Source: Entamoeba invadens IP1
Lineage: Eukaryota; Evosea; Mastigamoebida; Endamoebidae
NCBI RefSeq assembly: GCF_000330505.1
Contig: NW_004440274.1
Coordinates: forward strand, 3,051-33,765
Length of the DNA: 30,715 nt
Direction: 5' to 3'
The notes under the pieces were generated by a model, which did not search any database, was not told the DNA's origin, and saw only the letters and a list, made by a program, of their open reading frames with translations. A program made the translations under genes and the position numbers. Shown piece after piece: positions 11,012 through 20,753 of this stretch. Each line of letters starts with the position of its first letter. Position 1 is the stretch's first letter.

Positions 11012-13603
11012 TCAGTGAATTAAAAATACTGATTGAGACTTTGATGAAAAGTTTACTCTTTCAATAGCGTTTTTTGTTGGCATCATCTGTTTTTGAAATT
11101 GTGTTTTAAAGTCGAAATATCTTTCAACAAATATTGTTGTTGGAGAAACAGTCAATGTTATCTGAACAACTTGAATCAAATTATTAAGTTGATTGTTTTC
11201 AAGTATTTCGTACACATCCAAAAGACTTACTTTTTCTTTTCTTCCAACAAAAGTTTCCAAAGTTTCATCGTATGATGTACGAAGCAATTTTGATCCAGCG
11301 TTTTTTTGAATAATATCTCTTTCTATATCATCAAGACGGTCCAAACAAAATTTTAATATTTTAACTTCTTCAGAAACACATAAAAAATATCTGGGAATAT
11401 ATTGTTGATTGTATGATGGTATGTTCATTAAAACACTTGGAATATAAAACAACTCGAGTAAATCGTCCAAGTGATTTTGAATATCAAGACGTGGTTCTAC
11501 ACCTTCCTTTAATGAACAGTTTGAATAATCAAAGAATTGTTCAACACAATCAACTTCTCCAGAGCTTCCAATGTACATAAAACGAACTTCAAAATACAAT
11601 GTTGCTCTTACAAGTGTAGTTCTTAAACAATCGACATCAATGATAGAATCAGAACGAACAAATGGAAATGAGGTGTATTTGTTATTGGAGTTGTTGTCAA
11701 TTCTTTCAACCAATATATGCATCATTTTTTTTGAAATTACAAATGTGAGTCCAATATACTGGGAGAGTAGCATCTTCTGCTTGCAGAGAAACACACAAAT
11801 CTTTTAATAAGTGAAGAATATCATGGTAAATATTCAGTCTGTTTTGCCACTTTTGAGAAGATATATTAAAATTCATGATGTCATCATCCTGAGCAATCTA
11901 GCATTATCATAAAAGAATTTATTCAATTCTCCACTTTTTCATTAATATATTCACTGACCGGTTTAATTTGTTTGCAGATGCCTTCAATATTGTCGGATAT
12001 TGAGAGGAATCTTGTTTCTGCAACTGCTTTTAACTTTCCATAATCATCATACAACGCGCTATCCTCTTTGAATTTTTCTAAAGCCAAACGGTTGTTCTTT
12101 TGGCAGCAAAACTTAGTGAATAAAACAATTAATTCACCCTCTGCGCTTTTCATCATACTAACACCAACAAGTGCAGTTAAATGTGCAAAACACCAATTGG
12201 AGCTGTTAAACCAACTGACCAAATCTTTTGGTGCTGCTTTATAAGCTGTTAATATATCATTGAAAAATTGTATCGAATTTTGAACATTCAATGCACCATC
12301 CCAACAACTATTTACAATTCTTTCAAATGGAAAATTTGAAATGAGTAGATTCGATTCCGAAAAGAGCCAATCTGCAATTTCTTGAGCAGAAGAACCACCA
12401 CATTTTATTTGTGTTACCAAAGGAAAGGTTTTGAATGTTCTTCCTTTACACATTCTTACTAATATCACATATTTTTCTTCATCATTTTTGCTCGAGCTAT
12501 CACCCGATAAAGCCATACAGTCGCGGTCTATGATTTCACATAGAAATGCGGATTTTGCCAACACATTAAAATCTGTTGCTACTCTGAATGAATTACGGCT
12601 ACTGATACCGAGATAATTGATTTTGTCTAACAGACTTGGATTGTAAACTTTAAGAAAGACAAATAAATCATCACTAACTGCATTAATTTGTGACTCGGAT
12701 AACCTAGCTTCAATATTTATACAAGTGATCTCAAATGCTACAATTCTTTTTTGGAACAATTCAAATGATTCTTTTTCATACTTTGTACAATATTTCGAAT
12801 GCAAGTAATAATCAAACAACACATCTATACATTCCGAAAAACGCTTTCTATTAAATCGATTTACACCGGGTGGGAAAGTAAACAATTTAATAGCCGATAT
12901 TAATTTATACCAAGGCCAAGTAGTTGCTGGTAATAAACTTGTTTTTCTAAATAGTCCATCATCAAACTCGGCAGCAGAAAGATTTTGTGCCTTTTTATGT
13001 GTCTGTTTTTTGATAGTTGGGATTGGAACATCTTCTGGTTCATCAGGAACAACCGTAAACGCCGATGTTATAACAGTGGTTTCAGTTTCTAAATCTTCAT
13101 CATTGTTGCAACTAAAACAATGTATATTATGGTCATTGATAACATTGTCAACACATACTTCTTTTTGGTCAGAATTTCTTTGAACTTGATTTAAAACCGA
13201 TAATTGTGTAAATTCATTTTTTGCTGATTCTATCATAGCAATGTTTGTTCTTTTTCCTCTTATACTCATATAATTAAAAAACTTTGTTACAATATCCTTT
13301 TTTGAAAAAAAATGAAGTATAATCTAATAATGTTTTTGGATTTGCTTTATAATCACTTGTTAAATCTGATTTGAAAAACATTGAATAATTTTTCATTGCT
13401 TCTTCTTTTTCTTTTTCATTTATTAATTTCAATTGACTGTTTTCATTTTTCAACTTTGCATGATTTGCAAGTGATGTTTTTTTCATCCACGTTCCATCAA
13501 ATAAACACATAACATAAGATTTATCATTAAATTCAACATGAATATATCTTTTCAAAAAGAGATTTTGATCGTAAACAAAAGAAAGTTTTGGAGGAACACT
13601 CAT
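11012..13603 (-). pseudogene. hAT-superfamily transposase (DUF4371-like), second family
   Basis: Three minus-strand frames (13603-13274, 13269-11923, 11794-11012) form one frameshifted transposase. The N-terminus MSVPPKLSFVYDQN leads to a degenerate BED-like segment with one Cys (VMCLFDGTW) and one His (LANHAKLKN). The core shows GDSSSKNDE, CWDGALNVQNS (catalytic Asp), NWCFAHLTALVG and ETRFLSISDN. The C-terminus holds SPTTIFVERYFDF and IERVNFSSKSQ, the hAT dimerisation segment. Frame joins are visible: the first lies in a T/A homopolymer near 13300. Between 11923 and 11794 a third frame continues the homology (WQNRLNIYHDILHLLKDL), matching WKNKFHVFYDVLKLLKDL of the 3691-6590 gene. The two proteins are clearly related but diverged, so they are separate families rather than recent copies. 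Confidence 0.75.
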
Positions 13604-14476
13604 TTTGTATGTTTTTTAAAGTTTGCTCGTTAATATAAATATTCATGTTTTTTGTTAAAAATACCTTTTTATTTGTTAATATTTTGGAATAACATCAAGT
13701 TTGCTCAATGTTTTATCAAATATTATTTTTTATTTGTAACAATTTTATAAAATATAGCTAATTATATATAACATTTGTTAAAAATATTGTTAATTTATAT
13801 GTTAATTTTTAAAAAATTTGTTTATTGCTAAATTTTAAACAAAATAATTGAATAATCCATTTTTAATTATCTAATCAAAAAAAAACAATCTCAGAAGGTA
13901 AGCTTGAAGTTCTTTAATAACTACAACTGCGTTGCTATTTTTTTAGGAATAACTACTATTAAGGTGGGTATAAAAACGAATAAAACCCCCCTGCCCATCT
14001 CCACGAATGAGCAAAGTTGGGAGGGATCAATGATCAAGGATTTAAACTAAAGTCCTATTTTTCCAAAAGTCCCTCCATTAAAAAGGTTTAATAACTTAAA
14101 TAAATAAAATGAATATCTAAATATTTTGATTATGGGAATTTTGATTAATTATATTAATAATTATTATAATATAAATTAAAAAATATTGTATATTAATACA
14201 CCTTATTAAATTATTACATCAATGAATAAATAAGTATAAATGACAATAATTTAAAATATAATTTTAATAATTAAGTAATTTAATATTATATATATAATTT
14301 AAGTGATTGGATGTGAACTAATATTTTTAGATACCAATTTCAAAAATATAGCATATTTAAAGCAGTTTGTATTTAGCAAAAGTTTAAATTAAATTACTTT
14401 TAATTTATGTTTTAAACAATGAAATGATATTAATATAGTTAAATTACTATAAAATGTCCCGAATCTATATTTGACG
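13604..14476. other. Spacer with a GC-richer patch
   Basis: No gene is supported. The segment at about 13965-14090 is markedly GC-richer (runs such as CCCCCCTGCCCATCTCC and GGGAGGGATC, with TCCCTCC further on) and may be a transposon terminus, but I found no partner for it. The rest is A/T sequence. Confidence 0.4.
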
Positions 14477-14512
14477 AGCCGACTGGTTTGGGGATAAGAA
14501 GAAAACAATAAA

Positions 14513-14828
14513 TTGAGTAAGCAAGTGAAAAACTTGAAATTGTTAAAAAGTAGCAAAAAAATAAGAATAAAAAATAACGAAATCGAAGAGAAGTCGAAAA
14601 ATTTGGCGAATGATAAAGACCTCCTTTCGGTTGAAAAGAAGAGACTCCAGAGTGAATGTGGCCAACTCTTTAGGGAGCTTAACTCGACAAGAAACAAGAC
14701 AAATGCGACGGCTTTGAAGACGATATGTCTGGAATGAAGACTGTGTTGGAAGGTATTGACTGGCTGCTAAGACATACAAAAGTGCAAAGGACATGTATAT
14801 GAAAAATTTGACTGTGAAGAAAAACAAT
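14513..14828 (+). pseudogene. Coiled-coil (myosin-II-tail-like) fragment, copy B, first part
   Basis: A frame beginning MSKQVKNLKLL runs for 74 codons with strong heptad character (NEIEEKSKNLANDKDLL, VEKKRLQSECGQL). A shifted continuation reads DDMSGMKTVLEG and then TYKSAKDMYMKNLTVKKNNL. The last part parallels DYMSEMKT and NTYEKKLTELNEQL at 16556-16680, so it comes from a related stretch of the same kind of rod. Long Glu/Lys/Leu/Gln rods of this type are typical of myosin-II heavy-chain tails, but no motor domain is present and the assignment could be another coiled-coil protein. Confidence 0.5.
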
Positions 14829-14834
14829 CTTAAA

Positions 14835-16045
14835 GTCATGTGTTTCCTCTTCTATTTAGGAGATGCTTGTCATCAGGCATTTGCGGCAACACGTTAAAGA
14901 CTTGTTGGTGAGCCCTTTGACTCATTAAATAGAACAACATTGTATTAGCTACTTCTAAACGTCTTCGTTAATTGTTTACCCCCATCGTGTAAATGAGGGA
15001 AAATTTATAAAAAATATGAATGACCTAATGAACGCTTGTCTGAGCCAAGACCACTTCTGCTTCTCAGAATAGCCTCGGAGACTGCAGTAACCGTTTAGGC
15101 CTGCCCAACAACTCTCTTGTGTAGCTCATTCCCAATTTTCACGAGTCACGTCTTTACGCTCTGTGTCACTTATTCTGCTTACTTGGATTTCTGTCCATTT
15201 GCTTACCATATTTACAATCAGCTGTGGGGTCGCTTACTACGACATCAATGTTTCTTTTGTCTGGTTATTCAATTTTGGGAGTCGCTTATCAGCTACTGGA
15301 AATCATAATACTTCAAGTCTGCGGCAGTATCAAGGTCTCTGTTTTCTGCTTCATTTCTTTCTCAAATGCTATCTTCTCTACGGTCAGTTGTGTGTCTTTT
15401 CTTATCAAGTTGTCGATCTCCTCTGGCTGCGAGTTCTTCTGTGTGAAGAGTGTTGCACACGCCTCATCAACCGAATCGATTGCCTTGTCTGGCAAGAACT
15501 TTGCTTTGTTGTTTTTCTTTGCCAGCGACGCAGCTGCCACAAGAGACGAGCCAGTAACCATCCGTCAATAGTTATTCTCATACTTCTCTCCGATGTCTCT
15601 CATAATGGCAGAGTATTACTGTTGTTCGTCTCAGCGACATAGATCTGCTGGAATCTCCTCTCGAAGGTAGCGTCTTTCTCAATATACTTTCTTCAAGTGT
15701 TGTCGCTTTAATGCACAGCAACTCCCCTCTTGAAAACATTGGCTTTATTATGTTTGCTGCATCCATTGCACTCTCTCCGGTTGCACCAACACTCAAGACA
15801 GTGTGAATTTCATCATTAAGCAGAATGATTGGGATCTTCGACTGTTATCACCTCCTTCAAAACAGCCTTTAGTTCCACTTCAGATTGTTTTCTGTACTGA
15901 GCACAAGTAATCACAACAATATGTGTACTTATACCAAGTGCACTATCTTCGCGCCGCGCATTCCAAGGAACATCTCCTTCGAACTTTCACTATCCGCGGC
16001 ACCAAACTTTCCACGCAGCCGTCTTACCAACACAAGGCTCAAGAA
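14835..16045 (-). pseudogene. ClpB/Hsp101-like disaggregase pseudogene, copy B
   Basis: On the minus strand the order is that of an Hsp100 protein. A Walker A remnant VGKTAA lies at about 16014-16032, followed by QYRKQSEVELKAVLKEV and a Walker B remnant keeping DEIHT. Next come [17 protein letters not shown] and [14 protein letters not shown] (15796-15578), LPDKAIDSVDEACATL and PEEIDNLIRK (15561-15313), ELHKRVVGQ with TVTAVSEAILRSRSGL (about 15120-15040), and a second Walker B area with VVLFNE and VFNVLPQMPDD (about 14960-14860). The middle domain is far too short, the frame is broken several times and the C-terminal third is absent. Base composition is visibly richer in GC than its surroundings. 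It lies antisense within coil sequence. Confidence 0.85.
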
Positions 16046-16074
16046 ACAAAACAATGAAACAAGAAGCTGACAAA

Positions 16075-17250
16075 GAAACCAAAGACTTAGAGCTAAAGTT
16101 ATCGATTTAAAAGCTAACGCTATTAGTTGCTGCTATTCGATTTTCAATTGAGGGCTAAGTACTAAACAGAATTAGAAGTAATTAAAACTTAGAAGGAAGC
16201 AGAACAGAACAGCGCAACTAAATAACGAAACAAGCCAAATGGTTTACAAAAAGATTGCAGAGGCTGAGAGAAAGCTTGCAGAATTTGAATAGTTAAAAAT
16301 TACATGCAAATTGAAAAGACACAAGTCTATTTGAAGAAGACATAACAATCTGCCGGAGAAGGTGAATTGAGAGTTGAAGGATTAGAATGGCTTGAGATGA
16401 TGAAATCACACCCAGAGCTTAAACCTTTGAGAAGAACGTCCAAATGGCCGAACAAAAGAAGGTCAAGACGATGAAAGACTATAAGGCCGCTTCAGAAGAG
16501 TTGATGAGAACAAATACGGAACTTGACGAGAATCAAGACGAGTGGGACAAAGTTGAAGATTACATGTCTGAAATGAAAACTTAGTTGTAAACTCTCGAAA
16601 AAGTTATTAAAACGTTCAAACAGTCGAAGAACACTTATGAGAAGAAATTGACTGAGTTGAATGAGCAACTTGATTTTGAAAGAACTAATGTTAAACAGAC
16701 TAAAACCCAGAAGAAGAAATACGCTGAGTAGCTTAGAGAAGTGATGGAGAAATAAAACGAATTTGGTGAATATAAGGAACAAGCTGAGAAATCTATCAAC
16801 TCGTTGATTGCTCAAAAAGCTGATTTACAGAAGGAAGAGAAGGAGAGAGCAGTGAAACAACAAGTAAAGAGAAATTTAAAGACTTCAATTTAAAGTTATC
16901 GATTTGAAATCTAAATTGGCGGACGCTGGTGCGACTGGAGCTTTAATTGCTAAATCGAAAGCGAAATATGAAACAAAATTGGAAGGAATCGAAACAGAGA
17001 AGGAAGAAACACAAAACGCCGCTGCTTAAGGTTGAGAAGCAAACCTAACAATACACCAGAGAGGTTGAAGAGGCCGAGAGAAAACTTGTAAAATTCGAAT
17101 AAAAGGAAGCTACTTTTGACGCTCAAATAGGTAAGACACAAGCCGATTTGGAGAAGACACAACAATCAGTCAGAGACGGTGAATTGAGAGTTGCAGATAA
17201 TCTGGAGAATGTCCGAACAATAAACAGCTTTACGTTGATCAAGTAAGTGC
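16075..17250 (+). pseudogene. Coiled-coil (myosin-II-tail-like) pseudogene, copy B, main part
   Basis: The frame 16435-16890 has 152 codons with only four stops, all TAG or TAA (16582, 16588, 16729, 16753). It is pure coiled coil: NTYEKKLTELNEQLDFE, INSLIAQKADLQKEEK. After a shift it continues IDLKSKLADAGATGALIA, then KAKYETKLEGIETEKEET, then REVEEAERKLVKFE, and TQADLEKTQQSVRDGELR. A second version of the last part lies at about 16240-16375 (YKKIAEAERKLAEFE, KKT-stop-QSAGEGELR), so the rod carries an internal duplication. Glu, Lys, Gln and Leu dominate, as in myosin-II tails, but no head is present and another filament protein is possible. It follows the antisense ClpB pseudogene. Confidence 0.6.
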
Positions 17251-17453
17251 TTAAAAAACTTTGAAATGAAGTGAAACACAAAAAACGAGGATTATTAATT
17301 TTTTTCATTATTATAGTTTTTTATATTAAAATCTGGTTTAAATACAAGAGCCTTGTTATTTATAAGATATTGTATTTTAATTATATTTTAATGGTTTTAT
17401 TATGACTAGATGCCTCAAGTCTATTAAAGATAGACTCCAAGTTAGAGTCTAAG

Positions 17454-17477
17454 TTAGAGTCTATTAATAGACTCTAA
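17454..17477. repeat. 24-bp perfect palindrome in an AGAGTCTA block
   Basis: The sequence centred on AGAGTCTATTAATAGACTCT is its own reverse complement over 24 bases (17454-17477). It closes a block of direct and inverted AGAGTCTA copies that begins near 17425. Copy A has the same block at about 8065-8112, with the palindrome slightly degraded (TTGGAGTCTATGGGTAGACT). It lies about 50 bases upstream of the MDL ORF in both copies, which suggests a regulatory or element-terminal role, though none is proven. Confidence 0.7.
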
Positions 17478-17523
17478 TAATTCCACAAAGAAAAGATTTT
17501 TGCAAACAATTTCATATTTAGCG

Positions 17524-17655
17524 ATGGATCTTACCGATGACACGAAAAAAGGTGATGTTCTATTTTTAATAAAGAACCAGGGTTTTTATACAAAATTGAA
17601 ACAAATCGATAACTTCAATTTTAAATTTTATAATCAGAACTTAAAAAACATATAG
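17524..17655 (+). CDS. Short hypothetical protein, 43 aa
   Basis: An ATG frame gives MDLTDDTKKGDVLFLIKNQ, then about 24 further residues rich in Asn, Phe, Lys and Gln, ending at TAG. It was not recognised. In copy A the same ORF exists but is frameshifted; the residues IKNQGFYTK are kept in both copies. It could be the first exon or N-terminus of a longer lost gene, since a Lys/Glu-rich frame follows in both copies. There is no signal peptide or membrane segment. Confidence 0.35.
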   Translation: MDLTDDTKKGDVLFLIKNQGFYTKLKQIDNFNFKFYNQNLKNI

Positions 17656-17672
17656 AGTAGCAAGAAGAGAGA

Positions 17673-17714
17673 AAAGAAAGCAGAGAAAGCGGAGAAAGCG
17701 GAGAAAAGAAGCGG
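17673..17714 (+). repeat. Short 9-bp tandem repeat (AGAAAGCGG type)
   Basis: About four imperfect units of GAGAAAGCG follow one another and would encode a Lys-Ala-Glu-Lys pattern (KAEKAEKAEK). The array sits just downstream of the 43-codon ORF, in the position held by a coil remnant in copy A. Confidence 0.6.
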
Positions 17715-18031
17715 CATTGTTTTGAGCGAGAAGGTAAGCGAGAATAATAATTAGCTTCGTTATAAATTATTCAAATTTGTATTTTGTTTACTAAGCATGT
17801 TTTCGAACAATCTATAAATGGATTCTTGGTTCATATTTTTGTTTCAATTCGAAATTGAACTAACAAGTAGTACCCCTTCTTTCTTGTTTTCCATCTTGTC
17901 ATGCATCTTCTAATTATAAATTGATGTTATTGTTATTATGTTTGATGTATTACAATTAATTAGTGCCCGACTTTTAGTAATTATTTTATAATTAATTAAT
18001 TATTAAATATTAGTTTTTAATTATGATCTTA

Positions 18032-19266
18032 CAGTAGGAGAAATGAACTAGGATCATTAGAACAATTAGGGCAACTTTAGTAAAAAATGTGAAACGGTAA
18101 AAAAATACATTTTTGGGACAAAACCCTTTATAGGCAATAACATTATTTTAATAACAAAAATTCAAATAACACAATTCAAATAACTTTTTTTCAATAACAT
18201 TATTCATTAAAGAAAATAACAATAACTAAATCCAAATAACAAAAAATACAACAATTTGTTTAAATTTTAAGAGGATGTCTTTTTCTAGTCGATCATCACC
18301 TCTTATCCCAAGCCGCAGCATATTTTGGTTTTTTTAAATGGATTTTAAAACCCAGTTATAGACACCTCTCATAGTAATAATACTTGAGAGGTCTTGTATC
18401 ACTCAGGTTGTTGCTTTCTATTGTGTTAATGGATGCCAACAGATTACTAAAACAGATGTGAATGAAACAAACAGTATGAAATAAATAGTTTTTTTCGATT
18501 TTTCTTTAAATAATTAAAAATTTTAGTTAATCACTTATTAACCCTGAATATATAATAAAGCTATTCAAAACTATTAATATTATAAAGAATTATTTTTTCA
18601 AAATAACATTTAAAAACAAAAAATGTAATAACATTTTAAACTGTTTGGAATTAAAACATGAACAATTTGGTATTACAACATAAAAATATTATATAGTGTC
18701 ATAGTAGATAAAATAAACATGCAAAGTGGTTCATTTTCATCATAGGTTGTCAAAATATTATCATGAAATAACTATAAATTTGCTATCACAATATTTGTTA
18801 AAAGACACTTGGACTGTTAATACCATTTTCATGAAGTCCAAAGTTAAAGATATGATGAAAAAATCTTAAGTCATAATTATATTATTTTGCATGTTGATTG
18901 TTAATTCGAAAAGATTATACCCATATGAAAAAACATTTTCTATAAACAAGGTATTTAACATTAATTATAATAGAAAATGTTCAACATTTCATAATTGTTT
19001 AAATCTGTATTTCCCGTAATTTAACGGTGTTTTGGCGCAATGAAATATAGAGAGAAAATAACAAAAATGTTGAAAAAAAGAAAAATGAAATTAGTTTGAA
19101 TTGATTGGACAATTTTGTAAAGTTTCAGTTTTTTTCGAAGGGTTAAAATGATTGGTTCTTTCCAAATTGTGCACATTTATTACAACGGGAAGAAGCCCTA
19201 ATCATTAGAATTTTTTTCTAAAGGTTCGGATTCATTTCTAAAGTACCGGGTCCATTTTCCCTACTG
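18032..19266. mobile_element. Non-autonomous TA-flanked element (Tc1/mariner-like), 1235 bp
   Basis: The left end CAGTAGGAGAAATGAACTAG and the reverse complement of the right end, CAGTAGGGAAAATGGACCCG, form an imperfect terminal inverted repeat. TA flanks both sides (18030-18031 and 19267-19268). The paralogous copy A has no insertion here: its sequence runs directly through GATCTTTTTATTG, against GATCTTA plus TTATTG across the insertion. That confirms the ends and the TA duplication. TA targets are standard for Tc1/mariner elements. The interior has no open frame of note; it includes an array of CAATAAC-like words at about 18135-18250 and, at 18290-18440, a GC-richer stretch without coding signal. 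Confidence 0.8.
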
Positions 19267-20093
19267 TATTATTGTTTTTGTCAAATAGTTTATTTTTGTA
19301 ATATTATTATAGTTATTATATAGTTTTTTGTTTTACTCACGATGGTTTTGATATAGTTGTTTTATAATATTTTTATAGTTGTTGTATAGTGTTTAAAATT
19401 GTATGGTAATAGTTTAAGTGTGTTTGGTTGTTGATTCGATTATAAATCATGTTTCAGAGAGATTTCCCTGTTTGTTAAATATTTTACCATTGTTTTTCTT
19501 GTTATTGTTTGAGTCGGCAACTATTTCTATGTTTACTGATTTTTTTTGAAGTATTGCATCGAACGCGATTTATGTTTCATGGTATCTTGTTTATTTTTTT
19601 GTGTGTTGTTTATATTGTTTGTTTGAGTAATTGGTACTAAACACGCCATTTTGTTTGCTGTTTTGAAAGATAAATTATCTATTTTATTATTTATAGATTT
19701 GTACGAAAGCTATATTTGTATTCATTTTGTTAACTTGTGTACCTTTTGCTCCGTTGAAGTTTTCAAAATGTGCTCCACCCGTTTTATTTGGATTTTTTAA
19801 GACCATTTGTTAACTTTTTCCCTAATTTGATATTTGAAGGTTATAATCGATTCATCCTAAAATTCAGAAAATTACAATAAAACCAACCTAATAATCTACA
19901 CAGAAATGAAAAATGGTAATCCAAATAATTAATTTTTTCTTCTTAAAAATGAGGCTTTTTCAAAAAATATGGTAAAAGAAGAAGAAAAATACACTAAAAT
20001 TTATATGGACGCAGTTTTGGGCAGCGGCACTCAATGAGTAAATTTTAAAAAACGCCTGATTGTGACTGAAGTCATTCGCTTGGGAGAAACATT

Positions 20094-20339
20094 TTGACAA
20101 GACTAGAAAACATTAATTTTTCTGCATTCAACTTTGATGAGTGTTATAAAAATGGTAATAAAAATAACACTATCGAACTGGAGGGTAATAAATTGAAGAT
20201 TTTGTTTGTGAGATATTTAAGATCAATAACAGTTAATGCAGGAACAACGACATTGTTCGATCTTGACAACTTAGATGGGACTTTTAATTTTGTTGCAATT
20301 GAAAAGAAAAATGCGACAAAATTTAAAAAAAATGTATGA
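20094..20339 (+). CDS. Small ORF, possible LRR-protein fragment, 81 aa
   Basis: The frame reads RLENINFSAFNFDECYKNGN, later LKILFVRYLRSITVNAGTTT and FDLDNLDGTFNFVAIEKKN. The alternation of short hydrophobic strands with Asn and Leu resembles the C-terminal repeats of Entamoeba-type LRR proteins such as the one at 28332-29948. No complete repeat can be counted and the start codon is not a clear ATG (the frame opens with TTG). It begins right after the end of composite repeat copy B, so it may be the truncated end of a gene interrupted by that unit. Confidence 0.35.
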   Translation: MTRLENINFSAFNFDECYKNGNKNNTIELEGNKLKILFVRYLRSITVNAGTTTLFDLDNLDGTFNFVAIEKKNATKFKKNV

Positions 20340-20753
20340 AGTTGTTATTAAAATAGATGAAAAGAAATAAAACGATTTTATAAGTGAAAGTGAATGATTT
20401 TAAATTGAAATGTCAATATATTTATAACAATAGTATAATAATATAATAGTATATATAACAATATAATAAATGTATTTAATGGCTATAATGTAATAAATTG
20501 TATTTATATAACAAATTTTATATTAATTTAACACTTAAAATATAATCAGACTTAAATCGTTTCCTCTTTTTAATGTCTTTCAAGCATTTTTTGACAATCA
20601 AAATTGTAATATTTACAAAAATATTATCAAAAAACACTTTAAAATTATATTTCAAAAATTTATTGAGTTTATATTTTTTCAAATTCTTTATTTTTTCAAT
20701 ATATTTAATGTATATTTTTGTTTATAAACTCGTTTTACAAACAGTAACATTTT
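20340..20753. other. AT-rich spacer
   Basis: No gene is supported. An open frame at 20573-20776 translates to Phe/Leu/Lys-rich low-complexity sequence and runs across the end of the hAT element, so it is not real. Confidence 0.6.
20746..20753. repeat. 8-bp target-site duplication, left
   Basis: AACATTTT immediately precedes the left terminal repeat of the hAT element and is repeated exactly at 23851-23858. Confidence 0.9.

Larger units (their letters stand above)
14477..20075 (+). repeat. Composite repeat unit, copy B
   Basis: The longer copy of the unit at 7008-9605. It contains coil (14513-14828), antisense ClpB (14835-16045), coil (16075-17250), the palindrome block (about 17430-17480), the MDL ORF (17524-17655), a 9-bp tandem repeat, and a non-coding tail split by a 1235-bp TA-flanked insertion (18032-19266). 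The tail ends with AAACGCCTGATTGTG (20050-20064). Homology with copy A is collinear on both sides of the insertion. Confidence 0.65.

Noticed and set aside
15163..15642. Long plus-strand frame of 159 codons rich in Leu/Ser/Cys
   Set aside because: It is the antisense shadow of the ClpB pseudogene, whose minus-strand frames carry clear family motifs.
16075..17250. Alternative genetic code with TAA/TAG read as Gln
   Set aside because: Frameshifts also break the same genes, a TGA occurs at an expected Arg in the linked ClpB fragment, and the intact LRR and TLDc frames do not need reassigned stops.
16492..17308. Minus-strand frames rich in Leu and Phe
   Set aside because: They are the complement of the Glu/Lys/Gln coiled coil on the plus strand.
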